Assembly (NCBI GenBank): GCA_029990175.1
Contig: JARKIP010000049.1
Span: 9,278,001 to 9,342,000 of the forward strand
Length of the DNA stretch: 64,000 nt
Origin: Petunia secreta
Taxonomy: Eukaryota; Streptophyta; Magnoliopsida; Solanales; Solanaceae
Direction: 5' to 3'
The notes below the pieces were generated by a model. It was given only the letters and a program-made list of their open reading frames with translations, did no database searches and was not told the origin of the DNA. The number at the start of each line of letters is the position of its first letter. The stretch's first letter is position 1. Below are positions 23,799 through 34,665 of the stretch, piece after piece. A program made the translations under genes and the position numbers.

Positions 23799-24840
23799 TA
23801 CAGACAAAAATCTAGGGAAGTCTATGTTCCATGGTTCTATTCTTCAATTTATGGATTCAAAAGGTATGTCCCTCTGTGTGTGACAATATGATTAATATCA
23901 TATATGTAAGTCATCAAGAGAAATTTAAGCTACTGTCAAACGTTTGGAAAGATTTGAGGTGTACTTAATGAAACATATTCAACCTTGGCAGTGAAGCCAA
24001 GCATGCAAATCAAAATAGATGAATTGAGTGCTTTAGTTTGAATCATTGTAGCCTGCAAAGTGCATAGCTGGGAAGAAGGTCTTTTACTAGTTTTTGAAAG
24101 TACATTAGTTCTGTATCATCCATTTTTAACTCTTTCCTGTTGACTCTTGCATAAAACATTCCATCGGAGCTGCTAAGATCTTGTGTAGTTTCTCTCTTCC
24201 ACTTTCCCATGTTTTGCAATAAAGAAGAAGGGCTATAGGGCCACTATTGCCCTGCAAACATGGAGTTGATTGGTTAAATGATCATTCAACTTGTGTTAAT
24301 TCGCTATCAAAGTCAATAGGTCACCTATCTTTGATTCGTCTTACAAAACTCATTTTGCTTTGCGTATGTTTGTCTTACAAAAGGACCGACTATCCATGTG
24401 AATAAAGTATGCAAAGTAAAATAATTTTTGTTAGACAAAACAAAGATAAATGACCATAATTAGCATAAGCTGAGTGACTATTTGAGCAACCTAACTCTGC
24501 AAATATGGGCAGATCGAGTGCATTAGTTAATGCGTTCATCTGAAACCAACAATCCTTGCTCGAACTCTATACATCTTTTAAGAAATTCACTAAATAAATA
24601 TAAATAATGGATCTTGAGCCAAGAAAATCAAATGAATTGAAAAATTCCAAAATTCAAACCACTATTTAAATCATGGATCCATCTCTGCCCGCAAAATTGG
24701 TGAAAATAATGAGAATGTCTTGTAGTTTTTCTTCTTCTTCTTTCTAATTTTAGATTTAAAATCTAGTAGTGGAAGCATTCAAGTTGATCCAAAGGAAGCA
24801 CCTTGGTTGAGGCACAATTTTCATTAAGTAGCATCGCAAT
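23799..24840. other. Intergenic flank upstream of U2 copy 3
   Basis: No gene seen. From about 24500 the sequence (GTGCATTAGTTAATGCGTTC to AAGCACCTTGGTTGAGGCAC) parallels 7850-8170, the flank of U2 copy 1, which shows the duplication includes upstream DNA. Confidence 0.55.
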
Positions 24841-24894
24841 ATCCCACACTGGAAGCCAAAGGAAGCTAAGATAGCAGGGAACTACTAGTATAAA
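24841..24894 (+). promoter_or_regulatory. U2 copy 3 promoter: USE and TATA
   Basis: ATCCCACACTG at 24841-24851 matches RTCCCACATCG at nine of eleven positions. TATAAA lies at 24889-24894, about 27-32 bp before the RNA start. This is the standard Pol II snRNA layout. Confidence 0.8.
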
Positions 24895-24920
24895 GAGATG
24901 GGCCTTGCACTATGAAAAGC

Positions 24921-25117
24921 ATACCTTTCTCGTCCTATTGGCTAAGATCAAGTGTAGTATCTGTTCTTATCAGTTTAATATCTGATATGTGGGTCATGGA
25001 CTCACACGATGTTAACTCAATTTTATAAGGGGGAAAGTCCATCACAATAGCTTGCTATTGGGACTTTCAAGTATCGCCTTGGCGTTGCACTATTGCTTTG
25101 CCCTGGCACACCCCACC
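24921..25117 (+). ncRNA. U2: U2 snRNA, copy 3
   Basis: 197-nt U2 with an intact promoter and an intact branch-point recognition segment GTGTAGTATCTG. Stem IIa (GTGGGTC/GACTCAC) pairs with one G-U wobble. Two features argue against full function: the first stem-loop reads CGTCCTATTGGC instead of CGGCCTTTTGGC, and the Sm-type site is AATTTTATAAGG, with an A interrupting the T run. The 3' box AGTTTAA is at 25124-25130. It may be transcribed but assemble poorly. Confidence 0.88.
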
Positions 25118-25877
25118 AAATATAGTTTAAAAAGTTTAGAAAGAAATGAAAGTAAAGATAATTGCATGAGGCAAAATTGTTTACAACAATTAAGTAAATT
25201 GTTGAAACATGCAGCAGCATAACTTTGATGTTTGTAGCTGCTTTTCTATTTTCAACTAATGCTTTTATTTATCTATACATCCCTAATTTGATACAAGACC
25301 TTTCATGATCTTAGGTTTCTTAACTTCCAAATGTAGATTTGTCTCTTCACTGTTGCGGTTAATTTGTTCGATGAACATTAGAACTCTTCTCCAAAACTTT
25401 TGCAGGCTCGATAATACACTAGAAAGACTAAACCGCTCGATAATACACTAGAAAGACTAAACCGCTGCTAGAAAAGAAAAATAAAACCCATGTATGAGGT
25501 GATATGTTCTTGCTTATGTTAATTATACTAGTAATCACATGTTCTTGCTTATCTAAGCTTGTATGTGCAAAACACCCTTATTGAAGATGGATCACACGAT
25601 CTTCCCATATTATAGTTGACGCGAATCTCTTTTATTTTCTCGAGAGTATGACATTTTACGGAAAAAACTACATTTGAGGGGGAACTGATCGGAGGGAAGA
25701 AAGTTATTTTCAAGATAAGTAGCTTTTAGGAATACTTTTCTTGTTTGTTTAGAAGTAGGAAAAGTATACAGAAGCAACAAGAGTCAACATTTCTACTTTT
25801 CTTTTACTGTTTATTTCTACCTATAAACAAATGTTTGCATAAAATACTATGGATTAGAGGATAGCTTGGCACAAGAT
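25118..25877. other. U2-U1 intergenic DNA
   Basis: The downstream flank is shared with the other U2 copies for about 120 bp. A 34-bp direct repeat containing CTCGATAATACACTAGAAAG lies at 25407-25463. No gene seen. Confidence 0.5.
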
Positions 25878-25929
25878 GTCCCACATCGGTTGACAGAGAT
25901 GAAAACAAGGAGTTGAAGGGGGTATAAAA
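25878..25929 (+). promoter_or_regulatory. U1 copy 1 promoter: perfect USE and TATA
   Basis: GTCCCACATCG at 25878-25888 is an exact match to the plant snRNA upstream element, and TATAAAA lies at 25923-25929. The gap of 34 bp is the spacing that specifies Pol II in plants. Confidence 0.9.
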
Positions 25930-25953
25930 TGGTACCAACAGCTACAAGGAAAC

Positions 25954-26115
25954 ATACTTACCTGGACGGGGTCAATGAGCGATCAAGAAGTCCCATGGCC
26001 TAGGCTGGTGACCTCCATTGCACTTAGGAGGGGTGCTTGCCTAAGGTCGGCCCAAGTAGCCGAGCCTACGTCATAATTTGTGGTAGTGGGGGCTTGCGTT
26101 CGCGCAGCCCCTACC
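25954..26115 (+). ncRNA. U1: U1 snRNA, copy 1 (stem changes)
   Basis: 162-nt U1 small nuclear RNA. Its 5' end ATACTTACCTG pairs with 5' splice sites. The Sm site ATAATTTGTGG and the 3' stem-loop GGGGGCTTGCGTTCGCGCAG are intact. In the first stem, ATGAGC faces TCCCAT, giving two mismatches where copy 2 has a perfect ATGGGC/GCCCAT stem. The loop for the U1-70K protein (GATCAAGAAG) is retained. The excellent promoter suggests transcription; function is uncertain. Confidence 0.92.
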
Positions 26116-27466
26116 CAATTCTTAAACAAAATTTTCCACTATAAGAAAGTGTTCATGAATACTCTTTTGTTCTGTAAGTTTAATATATAAAGAAATGTTA
26201 TACTGCAATATAATGTATATTCTTATCATAATATGAAGGAATTGGCAAGTGGTAACGTACATAAATCTATGAACATCACCACACTATTAAGCAAGAAAGT
26301 GTAGCTGTAGGTCGAAGTCCACATGTAAATCATTTACGGTGCAGCCAGCTAGTTTGGCTGGACACAGTTTTTTCTTCTTCTTTTTTTCCAGTAAATGAAG
26401 ACATAAGGACTGAACTAAAATTCGTCTGCGTTGCAAATGAACTGGAACACAACAAAGATAAATCATACCAAGTATAGAGGAATGGCCAAGCTTCCTGATG
26501 TCTGGTAGCTTCAGATGGGACCAACATGAGGTTGCCACCTAAAAATCTGCATTTTGTTAAACAAACTAACAAAGAGGTGATGGCATGGAAGTAGAACTAA
26601 AATCTCAAAGTATTAGGGAGTAAACTCAAAGTTCTTGTGTCAAGAGACCATTGGACTTTAGTCGCTGAAAAAATGTCAGAAAATATGAAATGGGAAACCT
26701 GCAATTGACATAGTGATGATCTCAAGTCTAGAGCAAATGAGCAATCACTTGGCTGATTGATAAAAGGGAGCTTCGATTCAAATGACGACCTTAAACATGG
26801 GCTGTAAGCAGCATTTGAGGAATTTACTTATACTGGGAATGTTGTATACCAAAGAAAAGAGAGAAGAGTTGCGTCTCTTTATAACAATAAAAGAACTTCT
26901 ATTCTCTTTCTTAAAAAAAAAAAAAAGTCCTAATCTCTTTCTAAATAAAAATTAGGAACTTCTATGTTTTTCCTACTTTCTTTTCTAGAAAAAAAACAAG
27001 AATGACTAAACAGAGTGAACTTTCTCCTGACGCTATAAAATGAAAAGAGTCTTCTCCAAGAATTGGAAACTTTTTGTAACTCAATTTACTCAAGTACCAT
27101 ACTGTGAACTTTTCTATACAGCTTGCTTATCAAGTTCTGCTTCAACTAGTACAGGAATGAAGTAAATTTTGAGAAAGATTACTAACATTAAGAAGGCAAA
27201 GACTCCTCATGAACTCCTTCTGGTGATAAAATGATTAACCATAAAAGGTGCAACTCAAACAAACTGCAGCAGCTGTCTTCTGCTTCATTATATATGGTGG
27301 TCCTCCATGAAAGTAACACAATAGAAAGACAAAAGTATGGTGGTCCTCCATGAAAGTAACACAATAGAAAGACAAAAGTGCATTGGAAATTCAAGGTACT
27401 TGATCAAACATATTCTATTTAACATTTCATAATCAGGTCATGAGCATCTATTTAACAAAAATACCT
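26116..27466. repeat. U1 copy 1 downstream block, duplicated at 30811-31780
   Basis: Most of 25870-26990 recurs at 30560-31780 with scattered differences. No gene seen; the ORFs around 26287-26572 are conserved only as part of the duplication. A 55-bp tandem duplication with TATGGTGGTCCTCCATGAAAG lies at about 27290-27380. Confidence 0.65.
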
Positions 27467-27616
27467 TTGAATCCTAAACCGACGCACGATCCGAAAAGAA
27501 GGAAGTGAAAACTTCCTAAATGCCATCATAGCCTCTCGTAGATAAGTACGGACGTCTACGTACTCATCAGCGAGACTCTACTAGACACTGTCCTAGTCTG
27601 GATAGACTTTAAATTA

Positions 27617-27630
27617 GGCTCTGATACCAA
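27617..27630 (-). other. Gypsy primer-binding site
   Basis: Read on the minus strand, TTGGTATCAGAGCC follows one base after the LTR end. It matches the 3' end of the plant initiator-Met tRNA. The leader continues for only about 150 bp (to about 27470) before the element is cut off. Confidence 0.8.
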
Positions 27631-27631
27631 C

Positions 27632-30559
27632 TGACACGACCCGAAATCCGGTTAGGCCGTGCGGGCACCCGACATCTTCCCCTAGACCTGTCGGGCGAAC
27701 CCTTACCAATTAAATTAGGAAAATAAATATAATAATTTATAAATAAGGACAAGACTTTAAAAAAAATTACAGACATACTGATACCTCTAAGCTGTACAAA
27801 AGAAATTACAGCTGACTACCCAACATACTAGGTTTAGGGCTATCCAGACTAGACATCTAAGAGTACAAAAGAAGACATATACCTCCTGAAGGGAGCAAAA
27901 TGCAGCTGAAATAATTAACAATAAACTGGTGGCCATCCGGAATAAAAGCTGGCTCACCCTGACAGCTGAAGTCGTCTTCGCTCCTTCACAACGTGGCGAA
28001 CTCAATCTTGGAGCGAACCTGCCGAAACGAAATAGATAGACAAGAAACAAACAACAAACAAGGGTGAGTCAAAAGGACTCAATAAGTGGGGCAGACTAGC
28101 CACCTCAAAGAATAGGATAGCTAGCCAGGGAGAAGAAACAGATAAACAAAATTCCTCTTGTTTAAATTATAAAAACGCAGAGCCAGATAATAACTAGAAA
28201 CACGTATGGGATGACAAACTTATTAACAACCAGGAACGTAAGATAACCAAAACATATAGGTATCCTAAACACATCAACAATCAGAAATATATCCTGTTGC
28301 GGCGTGCAACCCGATCCATAAATTCATCCTGTTGCGGCGTGCAACCCGATCCATAAATTTATACCATTGCGGCGTGCAACTCGATTCCCGCAACCCGGGA
28401 TACGAGCCAGAAATATATAGGCAAACTGAGATATGTCCACGTCATAGTATACATACCGCATACATAAAATACAACACAGTACACATAATAGTCAGTATGC
28501 GGTGCAATGGGATGGGATGAATGCAATATGATGCAATGGTGTCACATGTGTCAAATAGATGGAGCGGAATCCTCCTGCTCCGAGGGCGGAATCCTCCTAC
28601 CCTCAATATGATGCAATGGAGCGGAATCCTCCTGCTCCGAGGGCGAAATCCTCCTACCCTCAATATGATGCAATGGAGCGAAATCCTCCTGCTCCGAGGG
28701 CGGAATCCTCCTACCCTCAATATGATGCAATGGAGCGGAATCCTCCTGCTCCGAGGGCGGAATCCTCCTACCCTCAATATGATGCAATGGAGCGGAATCC
28801 TCCTGCTCCGAGGGCTACCCTCAATATGATGCAGTGGAGCGGAATCCTCCTGCTCCGAGGGCGGAATCCTCCTACCCTCAATATGATGCAGTGGAGCGGA
28901 ATCCTCCTGCTCCTAGGGCGGAATCCTCCTACCCTCAATATGATGCAGTGGAGCGGAATCCTCCTGCTCTGAGGGCGGAATCCTCCTACCCTCAATATGA
29001 TGCAGTGGAGCGGAATCCTCCTACCCTTAATATGATGCAATGGAGCGGAATCCTCCTGCTCCGAGGGCGGAATCCTCCTACCCTCAATATGATGCAATGG
29101 AGCGGAATCCTCCTGCTCCGAGGGCGGAATCCTCCTACCCTCAATATGATGCAATGCATAACCAGAAAATGTAATACATACGAATACAGTATGATGCAAT
29201 AATAACCCTTCACCAGCGCGGGACTTGCATCGACAGCTGGGAAGTATATATCAACTCACAGCCAGGGTACAATGCTCAGATCCTCAATGCAATACCAACA
29301 ATAGGACATAACATATAATATACAATGTAAATCCAAAGCTAAGGCGTAATGAGTACGCCTATCGGCAGCTACACACGTAAGGAATACGTGGTAGAAAATC
29401 CACAAGGCCAGGTGCCTCCAAAGAAATGGATATAAACACTTACCTTGTTACAAAGTTAGTACAGCCACTCAATAACCGCTTTGTCCTTTGGATTCATTGC
29501 CAAACGATCCCACTGTGTTCAATAACCAGAAAAATATATCAAATTAGGCTAAAAGCTTCATTCCTCACATCTTAGGGCAATCCATGTAGGAACCTGATAC
29601 CCTATTCGCATACGCAATACGCAGGCCAAGCCTATGTACGGGGTTTATGGTCACATAACCAAACCCTAAATAAATTACATTTATATGTTGCCCATAACTC
29701 ACTGAGTACGAATATATAATCAATTTCGTCATCGGGGTCCAATTGACCCTTTAAACTACCAATTTACGTCATTAGGACGATGTCTAAGATCCCTATTTTT
29801 ACCGTAAAAATATATTCAAATATACGTAATAAACTCAAATAATATATTAGGATCGTTACCTGAATGTTTCAGGTGAAAATTCTACTTTTTCCCGGCCCCT
29901 TTTCTCATTTTCGGACATTTTTTTCCACTGTGTTTCCTCTTTTTATGCTTCTGATATATGTACGTATGTTGCTGAATGGAAAACAAGGGATTAACTTAAT
30001 CCCTTGTCCACCGACTCCCATTTCTATATTTTTGTCTTTTTCCTTTTTTTTTTCTTTTTCTTTTAAAATTCGCTGATACGGTAAAAATTAAAACGGTACC
30101 CTACGATATTCGGAATAATTCCAACTTTTGCATACAAGTTATACAAAATATATGTAACATACTCGCGAAGGCGGATCTCAAATCAGACTCCCGAAACTCA
30201 AGATGCGAATTTAAATGAAAAGAAGTCAAATTACTTAACTTTCGGCATTTTAGCGGAAACTAGCCGAACAACATCGAAATTCACTTTCGAAAGCTTACAA
30301 AAATCAAAAATAATCATACGAACCTAACGGCGCTTTCGGATTTCGAATCGAAGCTCATTCGGCAAAAACCGAGCTCGAAAATCTCTTTTTAATATTTATC
30401 GCCAATAAAAACTGAAACCTTCTTCCGATGCCTACCAAACGAGGTCTGATTTAGCTCAAATTTTACAGACAGGTCCTAATGGACATTACGAATATTTTAA
30501 AATTATCGGCACGCCAATCGGAGTCCTAACTTCCGAAACGACTGACCGAGGTTGTTTCA
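27632..30559 (-). mobile_element. Large gypsy LTR (about 2.93 kb)
   Basis: On the minus strand it begins TGAAACAACCTCGGTCAGTC at 30559 and ends TTTCGGGTCGTGTCA at 27632, TG...CA bounded, with the primer site right after. The first 70 bp resemble the LTR start at 3308. It contains a 34-bp repeat with TGTTGCGGCGTGCAACCCG (about 28290-28390) and the 57-bp minisatellite at 28557-29158. No gag-pol follows, so this is an isolated 5' LTR plus leader of a plant gypsy family with long, repeat-bearing LTRs. Confidence 0.85.
28557..29158. repeat. 57-bp minisatellite in the gypsy LTR
   Basis: About ten units of 57 bp built on GAGCGGAATCCTCCTGCTCC followed by GAGGGCGGAATCCTCCTACC and CTCAATATGATGCAATG. 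Each unit carries GCGGAATCCTCCT twice. One unit near 28816 lacks 19 bp and the one near 29010 is also shortened. Since 57 is divisible by three, repetitive open frames appear on both strands (for example ERNPPAPRAESSYPQYDAM). They are artefacts of the repeat. Confidence 0.95.
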
Positions 30560-30573
30560 GCTTGGCACAAGAT

Positions 30574-30624
30574 GTCCCACATCGGTTGACAGAAGGGAAA
30601 ACAAGGAGTTGAAGGGGTATAAAA
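30574..30624 (+). promoter_or_regulatory. U1 copy 2 promoter: perfect USE and TATA
   Basis: GTCCCACATCG at 30574-30584 and TATAAAA at 30618-30624, 33 bp apart. The upstream element begins only 15 bp from the end of the gypsy LTR at 30559. Confidence 0.9.
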
Positions 30625-30648
30625 TGGTACCAACAGCTACAAGGAAAC

Positions 30649-30810
30649 ATACTTACCTGGACGGGGTCAATGGGCGATCAAGAAGGCCCATGGCCTAGGC
30701 TGGTGACCTCCATTGCACTTAGGAGGGGTGCCTGCCTAAGGTCGGCCCAAGTGGCCGAGCCTACGTCATAATTTGTGGTAGTGGGGGCTTGCGTTCGCGC
30801 AGCCCTTACC
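30649..30810 (+). ncRNA. U1: U1 snRNA, copy 2 (best preserved)
   Basis: 162-nt U1 snRNA with the 5' splice-site pairing end ATACTTACCTG, a perfect first stem (ATGGGC/GCCCAT) around GATCAAGAAG, and GCACTTAGGAGGGGTGCCTG for stem-loop II. The Sm site ATAATTTGTGG is present, and a terminal stem-loop ends in AGCCCTTACC. The promoter is ideal. It looks functional. Any regulatory sequence further upstream would now be gypsy LTR. Confidence 0.93.
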
Positions 30811-31781
30811 CAATTCTTAAACAAAATTTTCCACTATAAGAAAGTGTTCATGAATACTCTTTTGTTCTGTAAGTTTAATATATAAAGAAATGTTATACTG
30901 CAATATAATGTATATTCTTATCATAATATGAAGGAATTGGCAAGTGGTAACGTACATAAATCTACGAACATCACCACACTATTAAGCAAGAAAGTGTAGC
31001 TGAAGGTTTCCATATCATATCTAGTCCAATTAACCTCTTCAATGTAAATCATTTACGGTGCAGCTAGTTTGGCTGGACACAGTTTTTTCTTCGTTTTTTT
31101 TTTTTTTTTTTTTGCAGCAAATGAAGACAGAAGGACGGAACTAAAATTCGTCTGCATTGCAAATGAACTGGAACACAACAAAGATAAATCATAACAAGTA
31201 TAGAGGAATGGCCAAGCTTCCCCTGATGTCTGGTAGTTTCAAATGGGACCAGCATGATGTTGCCACCTAAAATCTGCATTTTATTAAACAAACTAACAAA
31301 GAGGTGATGGCATGGAAGTAGAACTAAAATCTCAAAGTATAAGGGAGTAAACTCACATTTCTCGTGTCAAGAGACAATTGGACTTTAGTCGCCGAAAAAA
31401 TGCCAGAAAATATGAAATGGGAAACCTGCAATTGACATAGTGATGATCTCCTGTCTAGAGCAAATGAGCAATCACTTGGCTGAGCTTCTCAAACATATAG
31501 AAGTATTGCTTAACACCACTTTGACACCTGAAAAACAGATGAAGTATTGCTTGTCTAGCTTCTCAAACATATAGAAGTAAATTGACTTCGGCCACCCATC
31601 GTGGGTCAAACCAGATCCATGTCCAAATTAATAAACACATAGTAATTGCTATATATATACCAAAAGAAAAGAAAGAAGAGCTGCGTCTCTTTATAACAAT
31701 AAAAGAACTTCTATTCTCTTTCTAAATAAAAATTAGGAACTTCTATGTTTTTCCTACTTTCTTTTCTAGGAAAAAAAAAAG
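30811..31781. repeat. U1 copy 2 downstream block
   Basis: Duplicate of 26116-26990 with a longer T run (31097-31115). It ends at the truncated copia junction near 31781. No gene seen. A local duplication of AGCTTCTCAAACATATAGAAG occurs at about 31481 and 31557. Confidence 0.65.
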
Positions 31782-32326
31782 AAAGCCAAGAACTTCAAGT
31801 TATTATCCATGATCTCCTTGCTGAAGGTTTGATCCTGATTAATACTTATGTTAAAAGTATTATTTATATTGTTACTAACAAACTTTTCTTTGAAGGTTTG
31901 GAGATTAATGAGCCGTTTCAAGTTGCAGCCATGATTGAAAAGTTACCTCCATTATGGAAGGACTTTAAAAATTACTTGAAACACAAGCGCAAGGAGATGA
32001 CCCTTGAAGATTTGATTGTACGCTTGAGGATTGAAGAGGACAACAAATCTGCTGAAAAGAAGGCTCGTGGAAATGCTGCAATAGCGGGAGCAAATATTGT
32101 TGAGCATACTCCAAATCAAAATAAGAGAAAGAAGCCTTCTGGAGGGAAGACCAACCCTAGCAAGAAAAAGTTCAAGGGAAATTGCTACAACTGTGGCAAC
32201 AGTGGACACAAGTCCGCAGACTGTCGTGCTGCAAAGAAGGACAGGAAAAAGGAAAAAGGTCAACCAAACATGGTTGAAGAGACTAATTGGCCCAAGGAGT
32301 GCAAGACATTGATTTATGTGCTATGA
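31782..32326 (+). pseudogene. Copia gag fragment with zinc knuckle
   Basis: The frame carries QELQVIIHDLLAEG, then INEPFQVAAMIEKLPPLWKDF and KNYLKHKRKEMTLEDLI, a UBN2/gag domain. A Lys-rich linker and the knuckle CYNCGNSGHKSADC follow. The N-terminal part is missing. A 60-bp insertion flanked by the direct repeat GAAGGTTTG (31823-31831 and 31892-31900) splits LLAEG from LEINEPF without breaking frame. The frame ends at 32326, overlapping the pol frame that begins before 32300. Confidence 0.85.
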
Positions 32327-34665
32327 TTTCTGAATGCAACTTAGTTGGAAATCCTAAAGAATGGTGGATTGATTCAGGAGCCACCCGCCATGTTTGTGCT
32401 GTGAAGGAAGCCTTTGCTTCATATTCTCCCGCTGGACCTGATGAGGCGCTCTCTATGGGCAATTCTGCAACGGCCAAGATTGAAGGATATGGGAAGATAT
32501 TCCTCAAGATGACGTCTGGCAAGGTTGTGACTCTGAACAATGTTCTTCACGTTCCTGAAATAAGGAAGAACTTGGTGTCTACTGCACTTCTCGTTAAAAA
32601 TGGGTTTAAGTGTGTGTTTGTTTCTGACAAAGTTGTAATAACTAAGAATGAGCTGTATGTAGGAAAAGGTTACCTGACTGAGGGCCTTTTCAAACTCAAT
32701 GTAATGGTCGTTGACACTATGAATAAAATTGCAGCTTCTTCTTATTTACTTGAGTCAAATAATTTATGGCATTCTCGTTTGGGACATGTCAATTATAAAA
32801 CCTTGCGAAAAATGATCAATTTGGAAGTATTGCCTAAATTTGATTGCGCTAAGTCAAAATGTCAAATATGTATTGAGTCTAAATATGCTAAACACCCTTA
32901 CAAGTCAATTGAAAGGGATTCTGAACCATTAGACTTAATTCATACGGATATTTGTGACATGAAGTCAATACCATCTCGCGGTGGAAAGAAGTATTTTATA
33001 ACTTTTATTGACGATAGCACTCGTTACTGCTATGTTTATTTACTTAGTAGTAAAGATGAGGCAATTGACGCATTCAAGCAATACAAAAGTGAAGTTGAAA
33101 CGCAACTTAACAAAAAGATCAAAATGATAAGAAGTGATAGGGGTGGAGAATATGAATCTCCTTTTGAACAAATATGTTTGGAATATGGCATTATTCATCA
33201 AATAACTGCCCCTTACATGCCTCGATCTAATGGGATTGCAGAAAGGAAGAATCGGACATTAAAGGAGATGATGAATGCCTTGTTAATAAGTTCGGGTCTA
33301 CCCCAGAACTTGTGGGGGAAAGCTGTATTCACAGCTAATCAAATACTCAATCGAGTTTCCCATAGCAAAACACTTTCCATTCCATATGAAAAGTGGAAAG
33401 GAAGGAAGCCCAACTTGAATTACTTCAAAGTGTGGGGGTGTTTGGCAAAAGTGCAAGTCCCAAAACCCAAAAGGGTTAAGATTGGACCGAAAACAGTTGA
33501 TTGTGTTTTCATTGGGTATGCTATAAACAGTAAAGCATATCGGTTTCTGGTTCATAAATCACAAAATCCTGACATTCATGTTAATACGGTGATGGAATCA
33601 GATAGTGCTGAATTCTTTGAAACTATATATCCGTATAAAAAGGAATGTGAGTCAGTTGGTGAAACATCCAAACGACCTCGGGAAGGAACCAAAGGAAATT
33701 CACCAAATGAGGAAGAACCAAGACAGAGCAAGCGTCAAAGGACTTCTACTTCATTTGGAGATGACTTTGTCACTTTTCTTTTGGAAAATGAGCCTCGGAC
33801 GTTTAAAGAAGCAATGTCTTCTTCAGACTCTCCATTTTGGAAAGAGGCAGTCAATAGTGAAATAGAATCTATTTTGAGCAACCATACTTGGGAGTTGGTT
33901 GATCTTCCTCCTGGAAACAAACCATTAGGTTCTAAGTGGATTTTCAAAAGGAAAATGAAAGCTGATGGCACTATTGACAAGTACAAGGCAAGGCTTGTTG
34001 TTAAAGGCTATAGACAACAAGAAGGTCTTGACTACTTTGACACATACTCGCCGGTAACCAGAATAACATCCATACGGATGTTAATAGCGTTAGCTGCTGT
34101 GTATGGTCTGGAAATCTATCAGATGGACGTTAAGACAACGTTCTTAAACGGGGATTTGGAGGAAGAAATTTACATGGAACAACCTGAAGGGTTTGTGGTT
34201 CCAGGTAAAGAAAAGATGGTGTGTAAACTTGTTGAGTCACTTTATGGACTTAAACAAGCACCTAAACAATGGCATGTGAAATTTGATCATACAATGTTGT
34301 CAAATGGCTTTAAAATTAACGAGTGTGACATATGTGTCTACATTAAGAACACTCCTAATTTTGTAGTCATTGTTTGCTTATATGTGGACGACATGTTGAT
34401 AATGAGCAATGACATTGCCAATATCAATGCTACGAAACGCATGTTGACTAGCAGATTTGATATGAAAGACTTAGGAGTTGCGGACTTAATTCTGGGTGTT
34501 AAGATCCATAGGACTCCTCAAGGTCTGGCGTTGTCTCAAACTCACTACATCAATAGTGTGCTTGAAAAATTTAAATATTTGGATTTTAAAATTTCAAAGA
34601 CTCCTATTGATGTGAACCTTGCTCTTAAGAAGAACAAAGGTCAAAGCACGTCGCAACAGATATAG
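32287..34665 (+). CDS. Copia pol: protease, integrase, reverse transcriptase (defective)
   Basis: A 792-codon open frame. Protease: WWIDSGATRHVC with the DSG triad (about residues 27-38). GAG-pre-integrase: LWHSRLGHVNYKTL and a CQICIESKY finger. Integrase core: acidic residues in IHTDICDM, IRSDRGGEYE and SNGIAERKNRTL. RT: WKEAVNSEIESI, YKARLVVKGYRQ, YQMDVKTTFLNGD and the catalytic YVDDM. The usual MDVKTAFL box reads MDVKTTFL. The frame ends prematurely after GQSTSQQ, where a deletion shifts it relative to RNase H. It is distinct from the nested and outer copia elements at 12-24 kb. Confidence 0.92.
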   Translation: MAQGVQDIDLCAMISECNLVGNPKEWWIDSGATRHVCAVKEAFASYSPAGPDEALSMGNSATAKIEGYGKIFLKMTSGKVVTLNNVLHVPEIRKNLVSTALLVKNGFKCVFVSDKVVITKNELYVGKGYLTEGLFKLNVMVVDTMNKIAASSYLLESNNLWHSRLGHVNYKTLRKMINLEVLPKFDCAKSKCQICIESKYAKHPYKSIERDSEPLDLIHTDICDMKSIPSRGGKKYFITFIDDSTRYCYVYLLSSKDEAIDAFKQYKSEVETQLNKKIKMIRSDRGGEYESPFEQICLEYGIIHQITAPYMPRSNGIAERKNRTLKEMMNALLISSGLPQNLWGKAVFTANQILNRVSHSKTLSIPYEKWKGRKPNLNYFKVWGCLAKVQVPKPKRVKIGPKTVDCVFIGYAINSKAYRFLVHKSQNPDIHVNTVMESDSAEFFETIYPYKKECESVGETSKRPREGTKGNSPNEEEPRQSKRQRTSTSFGDDFVTFLLENEPRTFKEAMSSSDSPFWKEAVNSEIESILSNHTWELVDLPPGNKPLGSKWIFKRKMKADGTIDKYKARLVVKGYRQQEGLDYFDTYSPVTRITSIRMLIALAAVYGLEIYQMDVKTTFLNGDLEEEIYMEQPEGFVVPGKEKMVCKLVESLYGLKQAPKQWHVKFDHTMLSNGFKINECDICVYIKNTPNFVVIVCLYVDDMLIMSNDIANINATKRMLTSRFDMKDLGVADLILGVKIHRTPQGLALSQTHYINSVLEKFKYLDFKISKTPIDVNLALKKNKGQSTSQQI

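Noticed and set aside
26287..26572. Minus-strand ORFs conserved between 26.3 kb and 31.1 kb
   Set aside because: Conservation is explained by the segmental duplication of the U1 block; the two copies differ by frame-changing indels and a long T run.
28290..29160. Possible CRISPR-like array
   Set aside because: Units are contiguous tandem repeats without unique spacers, in a plant LTR.
28442..29213. Overlapping ORFs of 73-141 codons on both strands
   Set aside because: They arise from the 57-bp minisatellite, whose period is a multiple of three; composition is purely repetitive.
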